Shown piece by piece: positions 15,616-24,318 of a stretch of 64,000 bases of DNA (position 1 is the stretch's first letter; every line of letters starts with the position of its first letter). The stretch is from an uncultured Clostridia bacterium. GTDB taxonomy: Bacteria > Bacillota > Clostridia > TANB77 > CAG-508. A program made the translations under genes and the position numbers. The stretch spans positions 496,001 to 560,000 of the forward strand of contig OV788638.1 in the NCBI GenBank assembly GCA_928721565.1, given 5' to 3'. The notes under the pieces were generated by a model. It did no database searches. It had not been told where the DNA came from and saw only the letters and a list, made by a program, of their open reading frames with translations.

Positions 15616-17545
15616 ATATATCTAGATTTTTTACAAATTTTGCATTTTGTTGTATAAATTCTCTTCTTGGATTTACTTCATCTCCCATTAATATATTAAA
15701 TGTTTCATCAGCTTTTATAGCATCATCCATAGTTACTTGTATTAATGTTCTTCTTGCAGGATCCATTGTTGTTTCCCATAATTGTTCAGGGTTCATCTCT
15801 CCTAAACCTTTATATCTCTGTATTGAAAGAGAATCTCTTGAAATTCCTTTTGCTTCTAATTCTGCAAATGCTTGCTCTAATCCTTCATCTGTATAACAAT
15901 ATATATCTTCCATTCCTCTCTTTGATAGCTTAAATAGTGGTGGTTGTGCTAAATAAACATTTCCATTTTCTATAAGTGGTCTCATATATCTAAAGAAGAA
16001 TGTTAACATTAATGTTCTAATATGTGCTCCATCAACATCGGCATCAGCCATTATTATTACTTTTCCATATCTAATTTTTGTAATATCAAATTCATTTCCA
16101 ATACCTGCTCCAATTGCAACAATTACTGGATTTAATTTATCATTTCCATATATTTTATCTGCTCTTGCTTTTTCAACATTAAGCATTTTTCCCCATAACG
16201 GTAAAATTGCTTGAAATTTTCTGTCTCTTCCTTGTTTTGCACTACCTCCAGCAGAGTCTCCCTCTACTATATAAACTTCACATTCTTCTGCAACTTTACT
16301 ACTACAATCAGCAAGTTTTCCTGGTAATGTTGAAGTTTCTAATGCACTTTTTCTTCTTACAAGTTCTCTTGCTTTTCTTGCTGCTTCTCTAGCTCTAGAA
16401 GCACTTACACATTTTTCCAAAATTGCTTTTGCAACATTTGGATTTTCTTCTAAGAATGTTGATAATGCTTCATTAACCATTGATTGTACAACACCTGTTA
16501 CTTCACTATTTCCTAATTTTGTTTTAGTTTGTCCTTCAAATTGAGGTTCTTTAACTTTTACAGAAACAACAGCTGTTATTCCTTCTCTTATATCTTCCCC
16601 TTGTAAATTAGAATCTTTATCTTTTAAGAAATTGTGGCTACGAGCATAGTCATTAAATACTTTTGTTAGTGCTCTTTTAAATCCTTCAAGGTGTGTTCCA
16701 CCTTCTACTGTATTTATATTATTTACAAATGTATGAATATTTTCTGTATATGCTGTGGTGTATTGTATTGCAATTTCAACTGGTGTCTCTCCATTTCTTT
16801 CTATATATATAGGATTTGGATGTAATTTTTCTTTATTTTTATTTAAATATTCAACAAAAGATTTTAGTCCTCCTTCAAAACAAAATTCTGCTTTTTTAGG
16901 ATTTTCTTCATCTCTTTTATCTTCTATTGTTATTTTTAATCCTTTAGTTAAAAATGCAATCTCTCTAAATCTTGTTTCCAATGTTTCATAATCATAGTTT
17001 CTTGTTTCAAATATAGTGTCATCTGCAAGGAACCTAACTTTTGTTCCTGTCTTTTTTGAATTTCCAATTTTTTCAAGTTTCTTTATAGTTTTTCCTTTTT
17101 CGAAATACATTTGATAGATTCCTCCATCTCTTTGAACAGTTACCTCTGTCCATGTAGCTAATGCATTTACAACAGATGCACCTACTCCATGTAGTCCTCC
17201 AGATACTTTATATCCACTATCTCCACCAAATTTTCCTCCAGCATGTAATACTGTATATACAGTTTCCGCTGTAGAAATATGTGTTTTAGGATGTATTTCT
17301 ACAGGTATTCCTCTACCATTATCTTCAACACTTATAACATTGCCTGGTTCTATTTCTACATTAATTTCTGTACAATATCCAGCCATAGCTTCATCAACAC
17401 AGTTATCAACTATTTCATAAACCAAATGGTGTAATCCTCTTACAGATGTACTACCAATATACATACCAGGTCTTTTTCTAACAGCTTCTAATCCTTCTAA
17501 TACTTGGATTTGATCTGCCCCATATTTGTGATTATACTTTTCCAT
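15614..17545 (-). CDS. gyrB: DNA gyrase subunit B
   Basis: 643 residues, the normal length. The GHKL ATPase domain at the N-terminus has IVDNCVDEAMAGY and DNGRGIPVEIHPKT and the GLHGVGASVVNAL lid; the Toprim domain has VEGDSAGGSAKQGRDR and DADVDGAHIRTLM; the C-terminal tail has RYKGLGEMNPEQLWETTMDP. It supplies the ATP-driven part of gyrase. SD AAGGAAGGA precedes ATG 17545. It follows recF by 52 bases on the minus strand. gyrA, usually directly downstream, is displaced by the T4SS insertion. Confidence 0.98.
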   Translation of the reverse strand: MEKYNHKYGADQIQVLEGLEAVRKRPGMYIGSTSVRGLHHLVYEIVDNCVDEAMAGYCTEINVEIEPGNVISVEDNGRGIPVEIHPKTHISTAETVYTVLHAGGKFGGDSGYKVSGGLHGVGASVVNALATWTEVTVQRDGGIYQMYFEKGKTIKKLEKIGNSKKTGTKVRFLADDTIFETRNYDYETLETRFREIAFLTKGLKITIEDKRDEENPKKAEFCFEGGLKSFVEYLNKNKEKLHPNPIYIERNGETPVEIAIQYTTAYTENIHTFVNNINTVEGGTHLEGFKRALTKVFNDYARSHNFLKDKDSNLQGEDIREGITAVVSVKVKEPQFEGQTKTKLGNSEVTGVVQSMVNEALSTFLEENPNVAKAILEKCVSASRAREAARKARELVRRKSALETSTLPGKLADCSSKVAEECEVYIVEGDSAGGSAKQGRDRKFQAILPLWGKMLNVEKARADKIYGNDKLNPVIVAIGAGIGNEFDITKIRYGKVIIMADADVDGAHIRTLMLTFFFRYMRPLIENGNVYLAQPPLFKLSKRGMEDIYCYTDEGLEQAFAELEAKGISRDSLSIQRYKGLGEMNPEQLWETTMDPARRTLIQVTMDDAIKADETFNILMGDEVNPRREFIQQNAKFVKNLDI

Positions 17546-17597
17546 TTATATTCCTTCCTTTCAATAGCACACTATTGGAAAAATTTTCAAAATGCAC

Positions 17598-18671
17598 CTA
17601 ATTTTTTTCTATTATATCTCCGTCTACAATATTATACGAAAAATATTTTAAATTTTCAAGTCTTAATTTTTCAGTACATGTTATTATAACTTGAATATCT
17701 TTTATATTGTTTAAAAAGCTTTCTCTTCTTTTAGAATCTAATTCAGACATGAAGTCATCTAATAATAATATTGGATATTCTCCAATATCATCATATATAA
17801 CTTGCAATTCAGAAAGTTTTAATGATAACATTGCTGTTCTATTTTGCCCTTGAGATCCAAAAGTTCCAACTTCCTTCTTATTTATATATATAATAAAATC
17901 ATCTCTATGAACACCTTTTGTTGTATATCCTTTTATTATATCTAATTTTCTTCTTGATTTTAACTCATTTATAAAATTTTGTCTAGTTTTTGCATCAGAA
18001 ATATATTCTATTTCTATTTCTTCTTTATCATTTGTTATACCTTTATGAATATTTTTTATTTTATTTTTTATTTTTTCTAAAAATTCATTTCTATATTCAT
18101 AAATTTTAATTCCATAATCAATTAATTTTTCATCCCAAATATCTAATAAATTTTCATCTTTTTTTTCTGTTTTTATTTGTTTTAAATAATTATTTCTTTG
18201 CTCTAATGTTTTATTATATAATGATAATATATGCATATAATTAGGTCTTAATTGACTTATCATAATATCTAAAAATTTTCTTCTATTTTGAGGTCCACCT
18301 TTTAAAATATTAATATCATCCGGAGTAAAAATTACTACATTTATATTTCCTAATAATTCACTTAATTTTTTTATTTTTATTCCATTTAAATATACCTGTT
18401 TTTTTTCTCCAATTTCTATTCTTATTTTTCCACTTCTATCGCTTTTTTCAAAATTAATTTCTACAGATGTTTTTTCTTCATTAAATTTAATTAATTCTTT
18501 TTCTTTATTTGTTCTAAAAGATTTTCCAATACTACACAAAAATATTGATTCTATTATATTAGTTTTTCCTTGTGCATTTTCTCCAAAAAATACATTAATA
18601 TTTTCATGTAATTTTATTTCTTTTTTATTATAATTTCTAAAATTATTTAATTTTATATCATTTATCCACAT
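17598..18671 (-). CDS. recF: DNA replication and repair protein RecF
   Basis: SMC-like ABC ATPase of about 357 residues that helps load RecA at gapped DNA and stalled forks. Walker A FGENAQGKTNIIESIF (about 30-45), the GPQNRRKFLD stretch, the signature-like FGSQGQNRTAMLSLKLSE and Walker B LLLDDFMSELD are present. ATG 18671 is preferred to 18683 because GGAG lies six bases before it and RecF proteins start MYI/MWI followed by LxNFRNY. Firmicutes usually carry a small S4-domain gene between recF and dnaN; none is seen here. Confidence 0.96.
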   Translation of the reverse strand: MWINDIKLNNFRNYNKKEIKLHENINVFFGENAQGKTNIIESIFLCSIGKSFRTNKEKELIKFNEEKTSVEINFEKSDRSGKIRIEIGEKKQVYLNGIKIKKLSELLGNINVVIFTPDDINILKGGPQNRRKFLDIMISQLRPNYMHILSLYNKTLEQRNNYLKQIKTEKKDENLLDIWDEKLIDYGIKIYEYRNEFLEKIKNKIKNIHKGITNDKEEIEIEYISDAKTRQNFINELKSRRKLDIIKGYTTKGVHRDDFIIYINKKEVGTFGSQGQNRTAMLSLKLSELQVIYDDIGEYPILLLDDFMSELDSKRRESFLNNIKDIQVIITCTEKLRLENLKYFSYNIVDGDIIEKN

Positions 18672-18683
18672 ATTATTCTCCAT

Positions 18684-19129
18684 TTGTGTATATTTTTTAT
18701 TATTTTTTAATTTTTTTAAATATAAAATTATATTACTAAAAAATAAAAACGTCTTATTTTTGATTTTCGTGCGTCGTTTTTTTGCTCATTTTTTATTTTT
18801 TTCTATTTTTTTCTATTTTTTTTGATTTTTTTTTAATTTATTCTAATTTATTTTTATTTTTTTATTTATTTTTTATTATTTAATTATTTATTTTTTATTT
18901 ATTTAAAATAATATTTTTAAGTAAACTTAGGTAAATCTATTTTTTATTTTATTATTTATTTATTAATCTTTTTTATTCTATTTTATTCTTTTTTTTTCTA
19001 TTTTATTCTATTTTTTATATTTTTTATGTATTTTTTATTTTATTTTTTATTTATTTTATTTTATTTTTTATTTTTGTATTATGTTTATTAAATAATAAAT
19101 TTGGCCAGAAGCAATATCTGACCAAATGA
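18684..19129. other. Low-complexity T-rich intergenic tract between recF and dnaN
   Basis: About 450 bases, nearly all T and A with scattered C on the plus strand (repeats such as TTTTTTCTATTTTT and TTTATTTTTTATT). No frame, tRNA or clear hairpin. The S4-domain gene (yaaA/rlbA) expected here in many Firmicutes is absent. A recF promoter may lie in the tract but I cannot point to one. Confidence 0.6.
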
Positions 19130-20245
19130 CTATTCTTTTAATCTAATTGGTAAAATCATGTAAACATATTCATTGTTTTCCACAGATTTTACTAAACATG
19201 GTGAAATACTTGTTCCAAATTCAACAAAAACTTCCTCATCATCTATTGCCTTTAAACTATCAAGAAAATATTTTGGATTAAATCCTGCTTCTATATTTTT
19301 ACCTTCTGTTGAAACATATAATTCTTCTTTAGCCTCTCCTGTTTGATTTGTACAAGATATTGTTAATTTTCCAATATCAATAGAAACTTTTACAGGATAT
19401 TTTTTCTCTTTTTCTATAGAAGAAGCAGATATTAAGCTAATTCTCTCAAAACTATTTTGTAAATTATTTTTATTTACTCTTATTCTTGTTTCCCAACTAC
19501 TTGGAATTACAGATTTATAATTTAAAAATTCACCATCTAGTATACGAGTTACAATTTTACAATTTTCCATTTCGAATAATGCTTGATTTTTTGCAATTCC
19601 TATTTTTATATGATCAAATGAATCTTGTAAAATTTTATTAACTTCACTTAAAGTTTTACCTGGAATAACAGCCTTAAAATCATTTACTTTTGTTTGTAAA
19701 TAAATACTTCTTAATGCTAATCTAAATCCATCAACAGCAACAACATTTAGCTTATTGTTTTCCACTTCGAATAAACAACCTGTGAATATTGGTCTGTTTT
19801 CTTCGTTACTAACAGCAAATATTGTTCTTCTTATCATATTTCTTAACATATTCTGTTCTAAATCAATTGAATTTTCTATTTCTATTTTTGGTAATTCTGG
19901 AAATTCTTCTGGATTCATAGTTGTTAATTTATATAAAGCTCCTTCACATTCAATTTCCAATAAATTATTTTCGTTTAAAGTTATATAAATTTCTGTATCT
20001 GGTAGTTTTCTTATAATTTCACTAAACATTATTGCATTAACTACTGTACTTCCTTGTTCTTTAACTTCACATTCCATCACATATTCTATACCGATTTCTA
20101 AGTCATAAGTTGTTAATTTTATTTCATTATCATTAGTTTGAATAAGTATTCCTTCTAATATTGGCATTGTTGTTTTACTAGCAACACCTTTTACTACGGA
20201 ATTTAATGCTTTAAGGATATTGTCCTTATAACAAACGATTTTCAT
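19130..20245 (-). CDS. dnaN: DNA polymerase III sliding clamp (beta subunit)
   Basis: 371 residues, three structurally repeated clamp domains. The start (MKIVCYKDNILKALNSVVKGVASKTTMPILEGILI), the central NRPIFTGCLFEVENNKLNVVAVDGFRLA and the C-terminal YVYMILPIRL (the loader and polymerase pocket with the M-P-[IMV]-R-L end) are characteristic. The ring tethers the polymerase to DNA. SD AGGAGAG precedes the ATG. It is separated from dnaA by the origin region. Confidence 0.97.
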   Translation of the reverse strand: MKIVCYKDNILKALNSVVKGVASKTTMPILEGILIQTNDNEIKLTTYDLEIGIEYVMECEVKEQGSTVVNAIMFSEIIRKLPDTEIYITLNENNLLEIECEGALYKLTTMNPEEFPELPKIEIENSIDLEQNMLRNMIRRTIFAVSNEENRPIFTGCLFEVENNKLNVVAVDGFRLALRSIYLQTKVNDFKAVIPGKTLSEVNKILQDSFDHIKIGIAKNQALFEMENCKIVTRILDGEFLNYKSVIPSSWETRIRVNKNNLQNSFERISLISASSIEKEKKYPVKVSIDIGKLTISCTNQTGEAKEELYVSTEGKNIEAGFNPKYFLDSLKAIDDEEVFVEFGTSISPCLVKSVENNEYVYMILPIRLKE

Positions 20246-20579
20246 TTTGCCTCTCTCCTTTATTAATTATTAAATATAAAATAAATATTATTAGTAGTAA
20301 TAGTATTAGGAGCTGTGGATAATGTGGAAAACTATGTGGAAACATTTAATCCCTAAGAAAAAATGATGTGTATAACTTAGTGGATAATTTACCAATTTGT
20401 CCACACTGTTTTTTTCTTGTTGTGGATTTCTTAGTTTTAAACAGTTTATCAACACACTTTCAACAATTGGGTGTGGATATCTCATGTATTGGTTCCGTAA
20501 GTAAAGATAACTTTTTTGTAACCAAACAAGTGTCCATACGAACAGTTATTTTAAAACAGCAACTAAACTATTTATTTTT
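20246..20579. other. oriC: Replication origin oriC, dnaA-dnaN intergenic part
   Basis: A gene-free stretch with DnaA-box-like 9-mers: perfect TGTGGATAA at 20314-20322, near matches at 20323 (TGTGGAAAA), 20335 (TGTGGAAAC), 20379 (AGTGGATAA), 20421 (TGTGGATTT), 20446 (TTATCAACA) and 20472 (TGTGGATAT). Directly left of the perfect box lies a trio run, TAG TAG TAA TAG TAT TAG GAG at 20292-20312, which matches the DnaA-trio element known from Bacillus subtilis. Beyond it (20260-20291) is an A/T-only tract suitable for unwinding. Gene order and strand flips agree with an origin here. Confidence 0.88.
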
Positions 20580-21935
20580 CTATTGTTCACCATTTATGAT
20601 TATGTTTTTCACACTTTCCACAATTAGTTTTGTGTTATTTTTATCTTTTATTTCTTTTTCAATTTTCTTACATGCATGCATTACAGTAGAGTGATCTCTA
20701 TTTCCAAAATCCTCTCCAATCTTTGGATAAGACATATTAGCCACTTCTCTACAAAGATACATTGCAATTTGCCTTGGAAATGCAATTTCGTTTGAACGTT
20801 TATTGCTAGATAGATCATCTTTATTAATATTAAAGTATTTTGCGACAGTTTCTTTAACAAAATCTGAAGAAAGAACTTTCTCATTTGCTGCTTTAAATTC
20901 ATTAATTGTATTTTCTGCTAATTCTATTGTAATTGGTGTATGTGTAAGTGAGGCTGTAGCAATTATTTTGTTAAATACTCCTTCCAATTCTCTAATATTA
21001 GAATCGATTTTGTTTGCTATATTTGATAATATGGTATCATCAACTATAATTTTTTCTTCTTGAGCTTTTTTTCTTAAAATTGCTAAACGGGTTTCATAAT
21101 CTGGACAAGAAATATCTGCCAATAGTCCCCATTCAAATCTTGATTTTAGCCTATCTTCGAGAAATTGAATTTCTCTTGGTGGTTTATCACTTGAAATGAT
21201 AATTTGCTTTTTATCCTCATATAAAGCATTGAATGTGTGGAAAAATTCTTCTTGAACTCTTTCTTTTCCTGCAATGAATTGAATATCATCAATTAGTAAC
21301 ACATCAATTGTCCTATATTTGTTTCTAAATACTTCATTCTTATTATCTTTTATTGCATTTATCATTTGGTTTGTAAACTTCTCTGAAGTTACATATAGAA
21401 TTTTTGCATATCTGTTATTTTGTAAAATTCTATTTCCAATAGCATGCATTAAATGAGTTTTACCAAGACCAACTCCACCATATAAAAATAATGGATTATA
21501 AGATTCTCCTGGTTTATCTCCTACAGCTATTGCTGCTGCATGTGCAAAACGATTGTTGTTTCCTACAACGAATGTATCAAAAGTATATCTTGGATTAAGT
21601 GTTCTGTTGGAATTTTCTATTTCTGAATCTTGTGATTCAGGTGAATTAGAAACTATAATTCCTCCACTTTCTCCATCTTGCTTATCTTCATCAGCAAATA
21701 CGGAAACAGTCCAATCTTTATTTGTGATAAATTTGAAAGTATTAAGAATTAAATCTGCATAGCGAGTTTCAAGCATCTCCCTTGCATATTTTGAGCTAGC
21801 TTTTAGGACTATAGTTGTGTCAGTCATTTCAGTAATTTCCACTGGGCCAAACCAAGTTTCAAATGCAATTTCAGTCATTTCAACTTTTAGTAATTCTTTT
21901 GCCTTGTTTAATAGTTCGTCTTTGTCAATTTGCAT
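20580..21935 (-). CDS. dnaA: Chromosomal replication initiator protein DnaA
   Basis: 451 residues. Domain I at the N-terminus (LLNKAKELLKVEMTEIAFETWFGPVEI), a Ser/Glu-rich linker, the AAA+ domain from NPRYTFDTFVVGNNNRFAHAA with Walker A GGVGLGKTH (about 150) and Walker B VLLIDDIQFI, and domain IV with the DNA-binding signature GNRDHSTVMHACKKIE. Start at 21935 is supported by AAAGGATG upstream and by the family N-terminus; the frame open to 21980 would run into DnaA boxes. It binds the boxes on both sides of its own gene and is probably autoregulated. Confidence 0.97.
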   Translation of the reverse strand: MQIDKDELLNKAKELLKVEMTEIAFETWFGPVEITEMTDTTIVLKASSKYAREMLETRYADLILNTFKFITNKDWTVSVFADEDKQDGESGGIIVSNSPESQDSEIENSNRTLNPRYTFDTFVVGNNNRFAHAAAIAVGDKPGESYNPLFLYGGVGLGKTHLMHAIGNRILQNNRYAKILYVTSEKFTNQMINAIKDNKNEVFRNKYRTIDVLLIDDIQFIAGKERVQEEFFHTFNALYEDKKQIIISSDKPPREIQFLEDRLKSRFEWGLLADISCPDYETRLAILRKKAQEEKIIVDDTILSNIANKIDSNIRELEGVFNKIIATASLTHTPITIELAENTINEFKAANEKVLSSDFVKETVAKYFNINKDDLSSNKRSNEIAFPRQIAMYLCREVANMSYPKIGEDFGNRDHSTVMHACKKIEKEIKDKNNTKLIVESVKNIIINGEQ

Positions 21936-21956
21936 TTTAAAACATCCTTTCAAATA

Positions 21957-22171
21957 AGTTATCCACAAAGTTTTCCACATGTGTGGATAACTTTGTAATA
22001 ATTGTGTAATAAATAGTGAATTTTATACGAACAAAAATTTAAAATTAATAGTACTATTAAATCCCCTATCTTTTCTTGTTCAGTATAATATCAAAATAAT
22101 ACAAGATAAGTCAAGATATTTGTGGATAATTTTAAAAAAACTGTGGATAATGACGAAAAAATTGTGGAAAA
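21957..22171. other. DnaA-box cluster upstream of dnaA
   Basis: TTATCCACA at 21959-21967, TTTTCCACA at 21971-21979, TGTGGATAA at 21982-21990, 22121-22129 and 22142-22150, and TTGTGGAAAA near 22162. The first three form an inverted group in the dnaA leader; the others flank the dnaA promoter. This is the second box cluster of a bipartite origin and a likely autoregulatory region. Confidence 0.85.
22085..22114 (-). promoter_or_regulatory. dnaA promoter
   Basis: On the minus strand TTGACT (22114-22109), 18-base spacer, TATTAT (22090-22085), between two groups of DnaA boxes. Confidence 0.65.
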
Positions 22172-22228
22172 CTATACTTTTATTACAAAAATATTACAAA
22201 AAAAATAAAAAAACAATAAAACATAAGT

Positions 22229-22254
22229 CAACAAAAAATTAAAATTTATTAAAA
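22229..22254. repeat. Left 26-bp target duplication of IS copy 2
   Basis: 26 bases identical to 23389-23414, A/T-rich, starting CAAC and ending TTATTAAAA. Confidence 0.88.
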
Positions 22255-23388
22255 TATAGGTTTAAAATAGATATGTCACAAATACATTGAAAATAAAATA
22301 TTGAAAAGAGAGCACAAAAATGATATTGTTTAAATGACCAAAAATAAACATATCGGAGGTGCTCTCTTATGGGTAATAATATCACAGATAGATTAAAATA
22401 TAAAGAGTCAATAGTAAAATTTTCAAGAAAATATGGAGTGGCAAAAGCAGCATATAAATTCGGAGAATGTAAAAGAACAATATATAGATGGAGAAATAGA
22501 TATGATGGAACATTAGAAAGTTTAAAAGATAAATCAAGACGTCCACATTCACATCCAAATCAACATACAGAGGAAGAAATAAAATTAATAAAAAATTATA
22601 AAAGAAACAATAAAGATACGGGATTAGTAGTATTATGGATAAAATTACGTCAAGCAGGATATACAAGAACAATACAAGGATTGTATCATGCAATGCAAAG
22701 ATTAGGAATATACAAAAAAACACCAAGCAAAAAGAAAGAAAGTGAACCGAATGAATGGGTATCAGGAGAATATCCAGGAGATAAGGTTCAAATAGATGTT
22801 AAGTATGTTCCAAAGAAATGTATGAGCAAAGAATTACAGGAAAGAGGAGAAAAATTTTATCAATATACAGCAATAGATGAATATTCAAGATTAAGATATA
22901 CATGGTTTACAAATGCACATGATACATATGCTTCAAGCGAATTTGCAAGAAGATTAGTAAAATATTTTCCGTTTAAAATAAAGACAATACAAACAGATAA
23001 TGGATTTGAATTTACAAATAGATTAAGTTGGCAAGCATTTTTGAAAGATAAAAAAACAATGTTTGAAAATACATTAGAAGAATTAGGATTAGAATATAAA
23101 GTAATAAAGCCACATACACCAAAACAAAATGGAAGAGTAGAAAGAAGTCATAGAAAAGATCAAGAAAGATTTTACTATAAAAGAGTATTTTATAGTTTAG
23201 AGGATTTAAGAAATCAAGGAAAAGAATGGAGAAAAGAATATAATAATTTTCCTATGAGGCCACTAGGATGGTTGAGTCCCAGGGAATTCATAAAAAAATA
23301 TAAAAGTCAAGAAGAATCGTTATTTGCAATATAGGTGCTCAAAGTATTTATTTTAAATAATTTGTGACAAATGATTGACTAACCTACA
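22255..23388 (+). mobile_element. Insertion sequence copy 2, IS481-like
   Basis: About 1.13 kb with the same kind of ends as copy 1: left ATAGGTTT..AAATAGATATGTCACA, right TTTGTGACA..TGACTAACCTAC. One transposase gene inside, and a 26-bp direct repeat outside. It sits between the dnaA-side box cluster and the rpmH promoter, whose -35 box begins four bases after the right duplication. Confidence 0.9.
22369..23334 (+). CDS. DDE transposase, IS481-like, second copy
   Basis: 321 residues with the same layout as the transposase at 5336-6271: HTH (GVAKAAYKFGECKRTIYRW), KSRRPHSHPNQHTEEEIK linker, then QIDVKYVP, QTDNGFEFTN and NGRVERSHRKDQE as the DDE residues. The two proteins are clearly related over their full length but differ at many positions, so they are distinct family members rather than a recent duplication. 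Strong SD (CGGAGG) before the ATG. No internal stop. Confidence 0.92.
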   Translation: MGNNITDRLKYKESIVKFSRKYGVAKAAYKFGECKRTIYRWRNRYDGTLESLKDKSRRPHSHPNQHTEEEIKLIKNYKRNNKDTGLVVLWIKLRQAGYTRTIQGLYHAMQRLGIYKKTPSKKKESEPNEWVSGEYPGDKVQIDVKYVPKKCMSKELQERGEKFYQYTAIDEYSRLRYTWFTNAHDTYASSEFARRLVKYFPFKIKTIQTDNGFEFTNRLSWQAFLKDKKTMFENTLEELGLEYKVIKPHTPKQNGRVERSHRKDQERFYYKRVFYSLEDLRNQGKEWRKEYNNFPMRPLGWLSPREFIKKYKSQEESLFAI

Positions 23389-23414
23389 CAACAAAAAATT
23401 AAAATTTATTAAAA
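23389..23414. repeat. Right 26-bp target duplication of IS copy 2
   Basis: Exact copy of 22229-22254, one base after the right IS end (AACCTAC). Confidence 0.88.
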
Positions 23415-23418
23415 AGTA

Positions 23419-23448
23419 TTGACAAAAATAGAACTTATGATGTATAAT
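23419..23448 (+). promoter_or_regulatory. rpmH operon promoter
   Basis: TTGACA (23419-23424), 18-base spacer, TATAAT (23443-23448). Consensus boxes, just right of the IS target duplication. Confidence 0.8.
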
Positions 23449-23524
23449 CGATATACTTGTTATTTTGTAACAAATTTCCATTACGGAATTGATATATAAG
23501 TGAAAATTAGGAGGTGCAATTAGA

Positions 23525-23659
23525 ATGAAAAGAACATTTCAACCAAAAACAAGACAAAGAAATAAAGAACATGGATTTATGAAAAGAATGTCAACAAGAG
23601 CAGGAAGAAATATATTAAAAGCAAGAAGAGCAAAAGGAAGAAAAAAAATCTGTGCTTAG
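23525..23659 (+). CDS. rpmH: Ribosomal protein L34
   Basis: 44 residues, MKRTFQPKTRQRNKEHGF then MKRMSTRAGRNILKARRAKGR, nearly invariant for L34 of the large ribosomal subunit. SD TAGGAGGTG precedes the ATG. It is the first gene of the conserved rpmH-rnpA-yidD-yidC-jag group on the origin's right arm. Confidence 0.98.
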   Translation: MKRTFQPKTRQRNKEHGFMKRMSTRAGRNILKARRAKGRKKICA

Positions 23660-23664
23660 TAACG

Positions 23665-23696
23665 AACTAAAGGTCTAGGCCTTTAGTTATTTTCTA
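23665..23696 (+). terminator. Attenuating hairpin between rpmH and rnpA
   Basis: AACTAAAGG pairs with CCTTTAGTT, followed by ATTTTCT. The T-run is short, so partial termination that keeps rpmH mRNA in excess over rnpA is likely. Confidence 0.65.
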
Positions 23697-23732
23697 TATT
23701 TAATAGAAATGCTCTTTTATATGGAGTAGAAA

Positions 23733-24089
23733 ATGAAAAAAACAGAAATGCTAAAAAAGAATTATGAGTTCAAAAATGTATTAACAAAAGGAAAATTTTA
23801 TATAGAAAAAGAAATTGAAATATTTATCTTAAAAAATAATCAAAAAAGGAATTTTTTAGGAATTGCAGTAGGAACAAAAAATGGAAAAGCTTTCCAAAGA
23901 AATAAAGCAAAAAGACTAATAAGAGAATGTTATTCTAAACTAGAGGGACAACTTGTTGAAGGAAATAGTATAGTAATATTAATGAATAAAAAATTCCCAA
24001 TAAAAAATGTAAATTTTTCTGAAATGTTAGAAAACATGAAAAATATATTTTTGAAAGCAGAAATTTTAAAAAAAGAAGATGAAATATGA
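23733..24089 (+). CDS. rnpA: Ribonuclease P protein component
   Basis: 118 residues. The family signature, here FQRNKAKRLIRECYSKL (about 56-72), and the start LKKNYEFKNVLTKGKFY identify the basic protein subunit that assists the RNase P RNA in 5' tRNA maturation. It overlaps yidD by four bases (ATGA), as usual. Confidence 0.95.
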   Translation: MKKTEMLKKNYEFKNVLTKGKFYIEKEIEIFILKNNQKRNFLGIAVGTKNGKAFQRNKAKRLIRECYSKLEGQLVEGNSIVILMNKKFPIKNVNFSEMLENMKNIFLKAEILKKEDEI

Positions 24090-24304
24090 AAAAAATATGT
24101 ATATATTTGATTGATTGGTATCAAAAAAATATATCAAAATTTTTAGAAAGTAAAAATATAAAATGCAAATATTATCCTACATGTTCAGAATATACCAAAC
24201 AGGCAATAGAAAAATATGGAGTAATAAAAGGGTGTAGTCTTGGAATTGTAAGGATTTTAAAGTGTAATCCTTTTTCTAAAGGAGGATATGATCCATTAAA
24301 ATAG
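24086..24304 (+). CDS. yidD: Membrane protein insertion efficiency factor YidD
   Basis: 72 residues, with IDWYQKNIS, CKYYPTCSEYTKQAIEKYG and CNPFSKGGYDP, the standard YidD motifs including the PTCS cysteine. It is a small membrane-associated protein helping YidC-dependent insertion. Start overlaps the rnpA stop. Confidence 0.95.
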   Translation: MKKICIYLIDWYQKNISKFLESKNIKCKYYPTCSEYTKQAIEKYGVIKGCSLGIVRILKCNPFSKGGYDPLK

Positions 24305-24318
24305 AAAGGGGCAGTAGA

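Noticed and set aside
20580..21980. DnaA start at 21980
   Set aside because: The extra 15 residues lie over DnaA boxes and have no SD; ATG 21935 fits the family and has AAAGGATG.
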